A stretch of 64,000 bases of DNA, taken from the NCBI RefSeq assembly GCF_029607905.1, contig NZ_JAPHEH010000001.1, positions 711,530 to 775,529 on the forward strand. Direction: 5' to 3'. This document shows positions 17,385 to 25,457 of this stretch, one piece after another. The notes below the pieces were generated by a model. The model made no database searches, had not been told where the DNA came from, and saw only the letters and a program-made list of their open reading frames with translations. This DNA is from Thiovibrio frasassiensis (GTDB lineage: Bacteria; Desulfobacterota; Desulfobulbia; Desulfobulbales; Desulfurivibrionaceae). Made by a program: the position numbers and the translations under genes. Position 1 is the stretch's first letter. Each line of letters opens with the position of its first letter.

Positions 17385-17390
17385 TATACT
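17385..17390 (+). promoter_or_regulatory. Possible -10 box of the RNA methyltransferase gene
   Basis: TATACT at 17385-17390 would place a transcript start near 17397, shortly before the candidate GTG (17421) and TTG (17430) starts of the methyltransferase. The -35 hexamer at proper spacing (TTTATG, 17362-17367) is poor. Confidence 0.3.
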
Positions 17391-17420
17391 TTTTTTATTT
17401 CTTCCCCTTCTTTCTTTGTG

Positions 17421-19397
17421 GTGACCCCCTTGTCTTTCAAGAAAAAAACGACAACCCGAAAATCAAGCCCCAGCCAAGCCGGCAGCCCGCGCAAACCCTC
17501 TGCCCCCGGCCGGTCGTCTGGCGGCCGAAAAACAACACCGCGAGAAAAACCCTTCGGTCAAAAAAACCAACGGCCGGGAGCGGAGGCTGCTTCCCCTCGC
17601 GGCCATAGCTTCACCAGAGGCAAAAAACCGCAGTCGGCAAACTCCGACGAGGAATGGTTCGAAACGCCTTCCAGAGCATCCGGTCGCCCGCCCGCCAATA
17701 AGCGGAAAGCATCTCCCGACAAACCATTCGCCCAAAAAGGTCCTCGGCCGGACGCTGCTTCTTCACGCGGTCGTGCTTTCACCGGGGCCAGAAAACCACA
17801 AGCGGCACGATCCGAGGAAGAAAACTTCCGGAAACCTGCCACGGCTTCTGATCGCCCATCCAGCACCAAGAGAAAATCTCCGGCTGAAAGACCCTTCGAG
17901 AAAAAAAACCCCAGGCCCGGCGCTGCTTCCGCGCCCGGTCGCGGCAGAAAGCCGCGGGCGGAAAGTTGCGAATTCGGGGATGAACCCTGCCGTGCACCTG
18001 CCTCGTCACCCGACCGCCCACCCAGCCGCAAGAGAAAATCAGCACCCAAAAAAACCTTCGGCCCAAAAACCCGCAGGTCCGCCGCTGATTCCTCTCCCGA
18101 TCGTGGATTTAAAAGCGCCGGAAAATCACAGCCGGAAAGATCCGAAGAGGAACTGTTTTGGGCCCCTGCCGAGCCAAGCGATCGCTCCTTTGCCACCTTT
18201 CTCAAACCGCTCATTCCGGCACCGGCTTCCCCGGAGGAGGCCCGGACCATTCTCTACAGCTCTCCCTTGGCCCATCTCGATTATTCCGTTGAGCTGCAGA
18301 TTAAAGACCAGGGATTGCTCGCCTTCTGGAAACAACACCGCCTCGCCGGGCAGCCGGAACAGATAATCCGCTCCCCCAAAGCCCGGGGCTACCGCACGAC
18401 CTCAAAACGCAAGGCCTTCCTCCACGGCTCCACCCTCTACCTGCTACTGGGGGACAAAGCCGCTCTGCCCAAAAACCGGCAGTATTTCACCGCCTCACCG
18501 CTTGAGCCCACAGAACACGAGGTTATCTACCGCTTTCTCCAGCAGAAGCTCAGCGAACCCGCCTTCCGGCTCATCGCCGGCCATCTCAACTATCTCATCA
18601 TCCGCGGCAATTACACGGAACAGGCGGTAATCTTCAATGTGGACCTGATGAACGGGCCGCTGGTCCGCAAGATGAAACTGCTGAGCGCACATCTCCAGAA
18701 GCTTCCGGTCGCGGTCACCGCCGCTTTCGTCTACCTTGACCCCACCCAGTCCGACTACTATCTGGAGAGCAAACGCCCGGCGGAGACCCTCCATTTCAAA
18801 AAGCTCTTCGGCCCGGATCAGCTGGGGGCCACCTACTGCGGCTGCCGCTACCAGTTCCACCCGACCTCGTTTTCCCAGATCAACGAATCCATGGTGGAAA
18901 CCATGCTGGAACGGGCCAAAGAGCTGCTGGCCCCGAGCCAGGAGCAAGCGCTCCTCGACCTGTACTGCGGCTACGGGCTGTTCAGCCATTTTCTCGCCCC
19001 CGCTTACCGGCAGGTGCTGGCCGTTGACGGCGAAGGCCCATCCATTCGGGCCGCCGAGGCCAATAGCCGGTTGAACCAGAAACGGGGCGGCCAGGCCAAA
19101 TTTCTCGCCCATCGGATTACCGTCGGATATCTGGAAAAAACCCTGCCGCCCCCCATGGCCAACGAAACAATCCTCCTCGACCCGCCCCGCCAAGGCCCGC
19201 TCCCTGGGGTGATCGCCTCCCTGGCCCGGAGGAAGCCGAAAAAGGCCCTCCATATCTTCTGCGGGGTGGACCAGATCCCCCCCTCCCTGAGAGAATGGCA
19301 GGCCAACGGCTACCAGGTGCGGCGCATCGCCCCCCTGGACATGTTTCCCGGCTCGGCCAATCTCGAAATCATGATTCTGTTGGAACCAAAGGCGTGA
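17421..19397 (+). CDS. TrmA/RlmD-like RNA uracil-C5 methyltransferase with long repetitive N-terminal tail
   Basis: A protein of about 658 residues with two parts. Residues 1-260 are low-complexity, very rich in Lys, Arg, Ser and Pro, with four repeats of about 54 residues. Each begins KRK-S-P..KPF..K..RP.A and carries an acidic SEEE-like patch before SDRP. The C-terminal 380 residues form a class I SAM methyltransferase of the RNA m5U type: FSQINESMVE, SAM site LLDLYCGYGLF (about 511), DPPRQGP (about 587) and the likely catalytic Cys in HIFCGVD (about 613). No TRAM domain or Fe-S cysteines are seen. No ATG fits; GTG 17421 or TTG 17430 is likely. The target RNA is unknown. Confidence 0.85.
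   Translation: MTPLSFKKKTTTRKSSPSQAGSPRKPSAPGRSSGGRKTTPREKPFGQKNQRPGAEAASPRGHSFTRGKKPQSANSDEEWFETPSRASGRPPANKRKASPDKPFAQKGPRPDAASSRGRAFTGARKPQAARSEEENFRKPATASDRPSSTKRKSPAERPFEKKNPRPGAASAPGRGRKPRAESCEFGDEPCRAPASSPDRPPSRKRKSAPKKTFGPKTRRSAADSSPDRGFKSAGKSQPERSEEELFWAPAEPSDRSFATFLKPLIPAPASPEEARTILYSSPLAHLDYSVELQIKDQGLLAFWKQHRLAGQPEQIIRSPKARGYRTTSKRKAFLHGSTLYLLLGDKAALPKNRQYFTASPLEPTEHEVIYRFLQQKLSEPAFRLIAGHLNYLIIRGNYTEQAVIFNVDLMNGPLVRKMKLLSAHLQKLPVAVTAAFVYLDPTQSDYYLESKRPAETLHFKKLFGPDQLGATYCGCRYQFHPTSFSQINESMVETMLERAKELLAPSQEQALLDLYCGYGLFSHFLAPAYRQVLAVDGEGPSIRAAEANSRLNQKRGGQAKFLAHRITVGYLEKTLPPPMANETILLDPPRQGPLPGVIASLARRKPKKALHIFCGVDQIPPSLREWQANGYQVRRIAPLDMFPGSANLEIMILLEPKA
17518..18195 (+). repeat. 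Four in-frame ~160-bp repeats encoding a disordered basic tail
   Basis: This part of the methyltransferase gene encodes four diverged units of about 54 codons, recognised by recurring KRK(S/A), KPF..K..RP, (S/D)EEE and (S/D)RP. The protein repeats are clearer than the DNA repeats, so the duplication is old or the motif is under selection. Confidence 0.7.
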
Positions 19398-19435
19398 TCT
19401 CCAAGAGCGCATAATTTTAAGCGAGCAAGATCCCC

Positions 19436-21550
19436 ATGGCCCAAAGCGTGTACATCGTGGCAATCGGCCCCCAGAGCGGCAAATCCGTGGTCGCCCTCGG
19501 CATTATGGAGCTCTTGTCCCGCCGTTTGCGCCGGGTCGGCTACTTTCGTCCCATCATTCCCTCGCATGCGGCCGCAGACAACAACCTGCAATTGATCAAA
19601 TTACGGTACCGCCTTGCCTTTGACTACGATGAAATGTTCGCCCTCTCCCACGACGAGGCGCAGCATCTTACCGCCGAAGGGCGCACCGACCAGATCCTCA
19701 AAACCATTCTCAACAAGTACCGGCAGCTGGAAAGCAAGTGCGATTTTATCCTCTGCGAGGGCACCGATTTCAGCGGCCTTTCCCTGCCCTTTGAGTTCGA
19801 GTTCAACGCCGAGGTGGTGAACAACCTGGGCTGCACTATCATGTTGCTCTTGAACTGCCACAACAAATCCCCGGCAGACATCCTCGACGCCCTGCATGTA
19901 GCCCAAGATTCCTTCCTCAAGAAGGGGTGCACCATCCTGGCCAGCGTGGTCAACCGGGTCGACCCCCTGCTCATGGGGACGGTACGGGAAAAATTAACCG
20001 AATACGGCCAGGGCGCAGGGCCGGTATATATCCTGCCGGAGGAACCGTTTTTAGGCAAACCAACGGTGGGGGAGATCGCCAAGGCTCTCGACGCCCAGAT
20101 TCTCATGTGCGATCCGGAAGAGATGAACCGCGAGGTGTCCGACTTCAAGGTGGCGGCCATGAATCTGCCCCATTTTCTCGACCATCTGGTGGAAGGCGAC
20201 CTGATCATCGCGCCGGGCGACCGTTCGGATATCATCCTCGGCAGTCTGGCCGCCAACTTCTCCAGCACCTACCCGAGCATCGCCGGCTTGCTCCTCTCGG
20301 GCGGCTTCGTTCCGGACCCCCAGATTTCCCTGCTTCTTCAGGGCTTGAGCTACCGCGGCACTGTCCCCATCATCAGCGTGCAGACCGACACCTATACCAC
20401 GGCCATGAACGCCAGCGCCGTACCTCCCATGCTGACCCCGGAAAACGACCGCAAGATTGCCGCCGCCCTGGGTCTTTTTGAGACACATATCGACCTGGCC
20501 GAGCTGGAAGGGAGGATCTCCCTTATAAAATCCACGCGGGTCACGCCGCTGATGTTCGAATACAACCTGGTGGAGATGGCCCAGAAGCAACGGCAACACA
20601 TCGTCCTGCCCGAAGGCGCGGAGGAACGGATTCTGCGAGCCAGCGAGATGCTTACCCGGCGCGGGGTGGCACAGATCACCCTGCTGGGCGACCCCGCCGA
20701 GATTCGCTCCACGGCCAGCAATCTCGGCCTCAGCCTATCGGGCATCGAAATTATTGATCCGCTCACCTCCGCTTTGCGCACAGACTTTGCCCAAACCTAT
20801 TTCGCGCTCCGCCAGCACAAGGGGATTACCGAAAAGACCGCCTTTGACACGGTGGGGGACGTCAACTACTTTGGCACCATGATGATCCACAAGGGGTTGG
20901 CCGACGGCATGGTTTCCGGGGCGGTGCACACCACCGGCGACACCATCCGCCCTGCTCTGCAGATCATCCGCACCCAGCCGGATGTTTCTCTTGTTTCCAG
21001 CGTCTTCCTGATGTGCCTTGCCGACCGGGTCCTGGTCTACGGCGACTGCGCGGTAAACCCAGAGCCCAACGCCCAGCAGCTGGCGGAGATCGCCATAAGT
21101 TCGGCGCAAACCGCCAAGCTCTATGGCATTGACCCCCTGGTCGCCATGTGCTCCTATGCCACGGGTGCCTCGGGCAAGGGCGCCGATGTGGACAAGGTGC
21201 GCGAGGCAACCCGGATCGCGAAAGAACTTCGGCCTGAGCTCAAGATCGAGGGACCGATCCAGTACGATGCCGCCGTGGACGCCGGGGTGGCGAAAACCAA
21301 GCTGCCGGAGAGCCAGGTGGCGGGCAAGGCCACGGTCTTCATCTTCCCGGATCTGAACACCGGCAACAACCTGTACAAGGCGGTACAGCGCTCGGCCAAC
21401 GCCGTGGCCATCGGCCCGGTGCTCCAGGGGTTGAACAAGCCGGTCAACGACCTGAGCCGGGGCTGCACGGTGCCCGACATCGTCAACACCGTGGCCATCA
21501 CCGCCATCCAGGCCCAGGCCGCCCGTACAAGCCAAGGAAAAACTCCATGA
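19436..21550 (+). CDS. pta: Phosphate acetyltransferase with DRTGG domain
   Basis: A 704-residue long-form Pta that interconverts acetyl-CoA and acetyl phosphate. The N-terminal P-loop-like domain starts IGPQSGKSVVALGIMELL, a central DRTGG domain spans about 215-325 (APGDRSDIILG), and the C-terminal catalytic PTA_PTB domain starts near QRQHIVLPEGAEERILRA. Catalytic-domain motifs include DGMVSGAVHTTGDTIRPALQ and SRGCTVPDIVNT. It overlaps ackA by ATGA, the usual acetate operon. In an anaerobe this serves energy-conserving acetate production or acetate activation. Confidence 0.96.
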   Translation: MAQSVYIVAIGPQSGKSVVALGIMELLSRRLRRVGYFRPIIPSHAAADNNLQLIKLRYRLAFDYDEMFALSHDEAQHLTAEGRTDQILKTILNKYRQLESKCDFILCEGTDFSGLSLPFEFEFNAEVVNNLGCTIMLLLNCHNKSPADILDALHVAQDSFLKKGCTILASVVNRVDPLLMGTVREKLTEYGQGAGPVYILPEEPFLGKPTVGEIAKALDAQILMCDPEEMNREVSDFKVAAMNLPHFLDHLVEGDLIIAPGDRSDIILGSLAANFSSTYPSIAGLLLSGGFVPDPQISLLLQGLSYRGTVPIISVQTDTYTTAMNASAVPPMLTPENDRKIAAALGLFETHIDLAELEGRISLIKSTRVTPLMFEYNLVEMAQKQRQHIVLPEGAEERILRASEMLTRRGVAQITLLGDPAEIRSTASNLGLSLSGIEIIDPLTSALRTDFAQTYFALRQHKGITEKTAFDTVGDVNYFGTMMIHKGLADGMVSGAVHTTGDTIRPALQIIRTQPDVSLVSSVFLMCLADRVLVYGDCAVNPEPNAQQLAEIAISSAQTAKLYGIDPLVAMCSYATGASGKGADVDKVREATRIAKELRPELKIEGPIQYDAAVDAGVAKTKLPESQVAGKATVFIFPDLNTGNNLYKAVQRSANAVAIGPVLQGLNKPVNDLSRGCTVPDIVNTVAITAIQAQAARTSQGKTP

Positions 21551-22752
21551 AGGTTCTGGTGCTCAATTCCGGCAGCTCATCCATCAAGTATCAGCTGTTC
21601 GACATGCGGGACGAATCGGTATTGGCCGCTGGCAGCATCGAACAGATCGGCGAACCGGGCAGCCACCTCAGTTACGCGCTCCCGACGGGCCAGCCCGAGA
21701 TGAAAAAAGCGGTCCAAACCCTGCCGGTTCCCGATCATCACCAGGGCTTTCAACGCATCGCCGCAGTCCTGAAGGAAACCGGAGCCCTTGCCAACCCCGG
21801 AGAACTCCATGCCATCGGCCACCGGGTCGTGCACGGCGGGGAACAGTTCCAGAAACCCGCCCGGGTGACCCCGGCAGTCCTCAGCGCGATCCGGGAGTTG
21901 ATCCCTTTGGCTCCGCTGCACAATCCGGCCAACCTCCTCGGGATAGAGGTCGCCCTGGAAAGCGCGCCCTTGGTGCCTCAGGTTGCCGTGTTTGACACCG
22001 CCTTCCATCAATCCTTGCCCAGCCACGCCTACCGCTACGCCATTCCCAAAAAGCTCTACGAAGCGCATCAGGTCCGCCGCTACGGCTTCCACGGGACCTC
22101 CCACTACTATGTGGCAAAAAAAGCGGCGGAGTTTCTGGGAAAACCGCTTGACTCCCTCAATCTGATCAGCCTGCATCTCGGCAACGGGGCAAGTGCCGCA
22201 GCCATCCAGCAGGGAATTTGCATCGATACCTCCATGGGGTTCACCCCTCTAGAAGGATTGATCATGGGCACCCGCTGCGGGGATCTTGACCCGGCAATCA
22301 TCTTTTATCTCGTGCGGGAAACCGGTCTTTCCGCCGGCGAGATCGAGACAATCCTCAACAAGGAAAGCGGCCTCAAAGGAATTTGCGGGGCCAACGACAT
22401 GCGCGCGGTGGGCGAGCTGGCAGAAAGGGGCAATCCGGAGGCGCAGCTTGCCATCCGCATGTACTGTTACCGGATCAAGAAATACATCGGCGCCTACCAT
22501 GCGGTGCTGGGACGGCTGGACGGGCTGATCTTTACCGGCGGCATCGGGGAAAACGCCGATTTTATCCGGGCAGGGTGCTGCGAAGGCCTTGACCATCTGG
22601 GCTTGGAGATGAATAATGGGGCAAATCGAGAACGGCGTCTGGGATGTGCCGCTCTGGAGAGCGGAACGAGCCGGGTGAAAATCTTGGTTATTCCCACCAA
22701 TGAAGAGTTGGAGATTGCCGAACAGACGGTCACCTGTCTGAGCAGCAGCTAA
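21547..22752 (+). CDS. ackA: Acetate kinase
   Basis: A 401-residue ASKHA-fold kinase that interconverts acetate plus ATP and acetyl phosphate. Signature motifs are VLVLNSGSSSIKYQLFD at the N-terminus, HRVVHGGE, VFDTAFHQSLP, YGFHGTSHYYV and FTGGIGENADFIR. Full length for the family (about 400). Its ATG overlaps the pta stop as ATGA, indicating coupled translation. The gene ends 14 bases before a solute-binding lipoprotein gene, which may be cotranscribed. Confidence 0.97.
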   Translation: MKVLVLNSGSSSIKYQLFDMRDESVLAAGSIEQIGEPGSHLSYALPTGQPEMKKAVQTLPVPDHHQGFQRIAAVLKETGALANPGELHAIGHRVVHGGEQFQKPARVTPAVLSAIRELIPLAPLHNPANLLGIEVALESAPLVPQVAVFDTAFHQSLPSHAYRYAIPKKLYEAHQVRRYGFHGTSHYYVAKKAAEFLGKPLDSLNLISLHLGNGASAAAIQQGICIDTSMGFTPLEGLIMGTRCGDLDPAIIFYLVRETGLSAGEIETILNKESGLKGICGANDMRAVGELAERGNPEAQLAIRMYCYRIKKYIGAYHAVLGRLDGLIFTGGIGENADFIRAGCCEGLDHLGLEMNNGANRERRLGCAALESGTSRVKILVIPTNEELEIAEQTVTCLSSS

Positions 22753-22766
22753 CGAGGAAGCGCACC

Positions 22767-23564
22767 ATGCCTGACAAGACCATTGCCGCAAAAATCATCT
22801 TTCTGCTGAGCAGCTGTTTGCTCCTCAGCCTTACCGGGTGCAGCTTGCACAAAAGCGTCCAGCCCTCTTGGGAAAACGGGGTCCTGCGGGTCGGGGTTAC
22901 CCCGAATTATCCCTGCCTTATTCATAAGGCCGCGGGGACGGGCGTAATTTCCGGATTTGAAGCCGAAGCCGCCGCGTTACTGGCCAAACGGTTACACAGC
23001 CGGCTCCAGTTTGTTGAGCTGGAATGGGGCGAGCAGATCCCCGCCCTGGAACGCAAGGAGATTGACATTGTCATGTCCGCCATGTCCATCACAGAGATGC
23101 GTAAAATCCGAGTGGCCTTCAGCGAACCGTACCTCACCATCAGCCAAATGGCCCTGACCACCAAGGAGGGGGAAGAAAAGTTTCCCTCCGTCCAGGCAAT
23201 TCTTGCCTCCCGCACCGCCATCGGCGTAGAAAAGGGAACCACCGGAGATGTCTTTGTCCAGCGCTATTGCCCCACAGCGGAACCGTTTTTCTTCTCCTCG
23301 CCGGATGCGGCCGTGCAAGCCCTCCGCGACAAGCGCATCGAGCTGTACATCGACGACGGCCCGATCCTCGGCGCCTATGCCGCCGCAAACGAGGACGAGG
23401 GGCTGGTCCTGCTCAAGACTCCTTTGACCAAGGAAGAGCTTGCCTGGGCGGTCCGCCGGGATGATCAGTCTCTGCTCAAAAAGGTGAACTTTGCCTTGGA
23501 GACATGGAAAGAAGATGGGACCCTCGAGAAACTCCTGAAAAAATGGCTGCCCGCTGAGAACTGA
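22767..23564 (+). CDS. Family 3 extracellular solute-binding lipoprotein
   Basis: A 265-residue periplasmic binding protein of the polar amino-acid (SBP_bac_3) type. The lipoprotein signal ends LSLTGC. Family motifs include LRVGVTPNYPC, ISGFEAEAAALLAKRL, EIDIVMSAMSITEMRK, IAFSEPY-like VAFSEPYL and GVEKGTTGD. No permease or ATPase gene is next to it; it follows ackA by 14 bases, so it may be an orphan receptor or share a transporter encoded elsewhere. The ligand cannot be told from the sequence. Confidence 0.86.
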   Translation: MPDKTIAAKIIFLLSSCLLLSLTGCSLHKSVQPSWENGVLRVGVTPNYPCLIHKAAGTGVISGFEAEAAALLAKRLHSRLQFVELEWGEQIPALERKEIDIVMSAMSITEMRKIRVAFSEPYLTISQMALTTKEGEEKFPSVQAILASRTAIGVEKGTTGDVFVQRYCPTAEPFFFSSPDAAVQALRDKRIELYIDDGPILGAYAAANEDEGLVLLKTPLTKEELAWAVRRDDQSLLKKVNFALETWKEDGTLEKLLKKWLPAEN

Positions 23565-23578
23565 ACGCCGGACGCGCG

Positions 23579-24022
23579 TCAGGTTTGCTGGGCCTTGCGC
23601 CACCCCGCCGCCTTAAGGCGGGCGATGCGCTCGATATTCCAGCTCTGGATGACCTGAAGATATTGCCGTTGATCCTCGCGCTGGAGGGCCATGATCTTTT
23701 CTTTTTCTTCCCGGATATCCTCCCGCTCGCCAGGATACATCTCCAGCCAACAGGCATACCCCTGATCAAAGAGAAATTCCGGGCAAACCGCCCCAGGTTC
23801 CAGCTGCAATTTTGCCGTGAGCAGCATGGTGGCGAGGAGCATATCATACTCAACCACCCAACCGTTGTCATTGAGCATGGAGCGGACATCAAAGCCGGTG
23901 TCTCCCGGGCAATTCGGACAGAATACCCGCTGGATCACGGCTGAATGCAAAAGATTGTCGCGGAGATGAAACTGAACGGTTTTGCTGCCGCACTCGCAGG
24001 TTTTTCGCACATCAATGCACAT
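23579..24022 (-). CDS. Conserved hypothetical protein with N-terminal zinc-ribbon-like cysteines
   Basis: A 147-residue soluble protein I do not recognise. The N-terminal half has CECG and CPNC pairs spaced about 27 residues apart, as in a zinc ribbon. The C-terminal half is helical and charged (GEREDIREEKEKIMALQRED) and ends in a basic segment. It converges with the solute-binding gene and lies upstream of a small coiled-coil gene and glucokinase on the opposite transcript order. Function unknown; nucleic-acid or protein binding through the zinc site is a guess. Confidence 0.7.
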   Translation of the reverse strand: MCIDVRKTCECGSKTVQFHLRDNLLHSAVIQRVFCPNCPGDTGFDVRSMLNDNGWVVEYDMLLATMLLTAKLQLEPGAVCPEFLFDQGYACWLEMYPGEREDIREEKEKIMALQREDQRQYLQVIQSWNIERIARLKAAGWRKAQQT

Positions 24023-24096
24023 ATCGCCCCTCTGTTCTGCTGTTTCGTTCTTTTTTCCTGAGGCCAGAAATCCCTTCCGCCTTCTGGCCGGGATTT

Positions 24097-24297
24097 TCAG
24101 TACTTTCTCGGCAGCGGAGATGAATCCTTGCGGCCATCGATCATCTTCTGGAGTTGCTGACGTTCGGCCCGGGCATCGGCAAGTTCGCCCTGGATCGCCG
24201 CCTCCTCCTCCGGCAAGGCGGAAAGCAAAAGTTTTTCCAACCGCCCCACCTGTTGTTGCGCCCGATAGAGTTCCCGAGCCAAATCCCGTAAAGACAT
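24097..24297 (-). CDS. Small coiled-coil protein
   Basis: A 66-residue charged helical protein. Residues 8-56 show a heptad-like pattern (LYRAQQQVGRLEKLLLSALP) with no other domain. A good ribosome site (GGGAG) lies just before the ATG, which supports translation. It follows the glucokinase gene by 19 bases on the same strand and may share its transcript. Function unknown. Confidence 0.6.
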   Translation of the reverse strand: MSLRDLARELYRAQQQVGRLEKLLLSALPEEEAAIQGELADARAERQQLQKMIDGRKDSSPLPRKY

Positions 24298-24316
24298 GCG
24301 TCTCCCTGTGTGCTTT

Positions 24317-25309
24317 CTATTTTTGTAAAACCCGAAAAGCGGTCAGGGCAGCGCCATGAAGACCCGCTCTCTCCGCCATGATCATCCTAACCGGGATAGA
24401 GGAAAGGATCCCGGCCATGCGCCCTTTACCGACAAAGCGCGCCATGAATCGCTTCGGATCAAAGACGGGAAGAAGCTTGGGCAGCATGCCGCCCCCCAGA
24501 TAGAGCCCCCCGGTGGCAAGAAACTTGAGGGCCATGTTGCCCGCCTCGGCTGCGAGAATTGCAAAAAAAATCTCCAGGGTCAGGCGGGCAACCCCGCCAT
24601 CTTTTTCCTGGGCCTGAGCCACAATAACCGGTGTCATATCAGGCACATCGGCCAATGCCGCCGCTAACTCGGGGGGGACCTGCATCCCTGCCCCTTCGGT
24701 CAGATAGCGATAGATATTCGGGATTCCTTTTCCGGAACAGACCAGCTCGTAGCTCACATGGCCGTGTGCCGCCCGCAAAAAGGAAAGCAGCGCTTCCTCC
24801 ATCTCCGAGGTGGGGGCAAAATCGGCATGCCCTCCCTCCGATGGGTAGGCGGCATAGCCCGTGCCGCTCCAGCAAAGATAGGCTTCGCCAAGCCCTGTCC
24901 CGGGGGCAAGGACCGCCATGCTGCCTTGGGGGACAGGGGTCCCGCAATTTACCACCAAAAGATCTTCCGGCGGCAAAATCGTCACCGACTCGGCCACGGC
25001 CACCAGATCGTTCAGGACAAGAACCTCGGCAAACCGGAACCGATCCCGCAAGGCCTCCTGATCAATGAGCCAGCCCAGGTTGGTCATCCGGACCCGCCCG
25101 CCGACCACCGGCCCGGCCACGCCAAAGACCGCCACCTGCGGAGACTCCTCAGGGCCGCGGAGAAAATCAGCGATTATTCCGGAGAAATCGCCATAATCGC
25201 TGCTGGCGAAGCGCTGTTCCCTGACCAGGCAATACCCATCACCTGTTGTGCTATACAGGGCCAAAATGGTTTTTGTCCCGCCCAGATCACCTGCCAGAAA
25301 ATAACCCAT
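24317..25309 (-). CDS. glk: Glucokinase
   Basis: A 330-residue ROK/bacterial glucokinase-family enzyme that phosphorylates glucose with ATP. The N-terminal ATP-binding motif is LAGDLGGTKTILALY; ALAGPV-like GVAGPVVGGRVRMTNLGW, VLNDLVAVAES, LAPGTGLGEAYL, PSEGGHADFAP and ATGGLYLGGGM follow the family order. The ATG at 25309 is chosen because GGAGGG lies directly upstream and the family N-terminus fits; an upstream ATG at 25324 lacks a ribosome site. It suggests glycogen or sugar storage metabolism. Confidence 0.93.
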   Translation of the reverse strand: MGYFLAGDLGGTKTILALYSTTGDGYCLVREQRFASSDYGDFSGIIADFLRGPEESPQVAVFGVAGPVVGGRVRMTNLGWLIDQEALRDRFRFAEVLVLNDLVAVAESVTILPPEDLLVVNCGTPVPQGSMAVLAPGTGLGEAYLCWSGTGYAAYPSEGGHADFAPTSEMEEALLSFLRAAHGHVSYELVCSGKGIPNIYRYLTEGAGMQVPPELAAALADVPDMTPVIVAQAQEKDGGVARLTLEIFFAILAAEAGNMALKFLATGGLYLGGGMLPKLLPVFDPKRFMARFVGKGRMAGILSSIPVRMIMAERAGLHGAALTAFRVLQK

Positions 25310-25365
25310 TTTCCCTCCAAGCATGGGGGTAAAACCCGCCCTCACCGTAAACGGGCTCTGCCCTA

Positions 25366-25401
25366 GCAAAAGAGGCCGTCCCCATACGGAGGCGGCCTCT
25401 T
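25366..25401 (-). terminator. Intrinsic terminator after the chemoreceptor gene
   Basis: AAGAGGCCG (25370-25378) pairs with CGGCCTCTT (25393-25401) around a 14-base loop. On the minus strand the stem is followed by TTTTGC. It lies 57 bases after the chemoreceptor stop and before glk. Confidence 0.65.
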
Positions 25402-25457
25402 ACAAAAACGTGCACTCTCAGGGACTTACCGGAATAGGCAAGCACCCGCCTCGGCTA

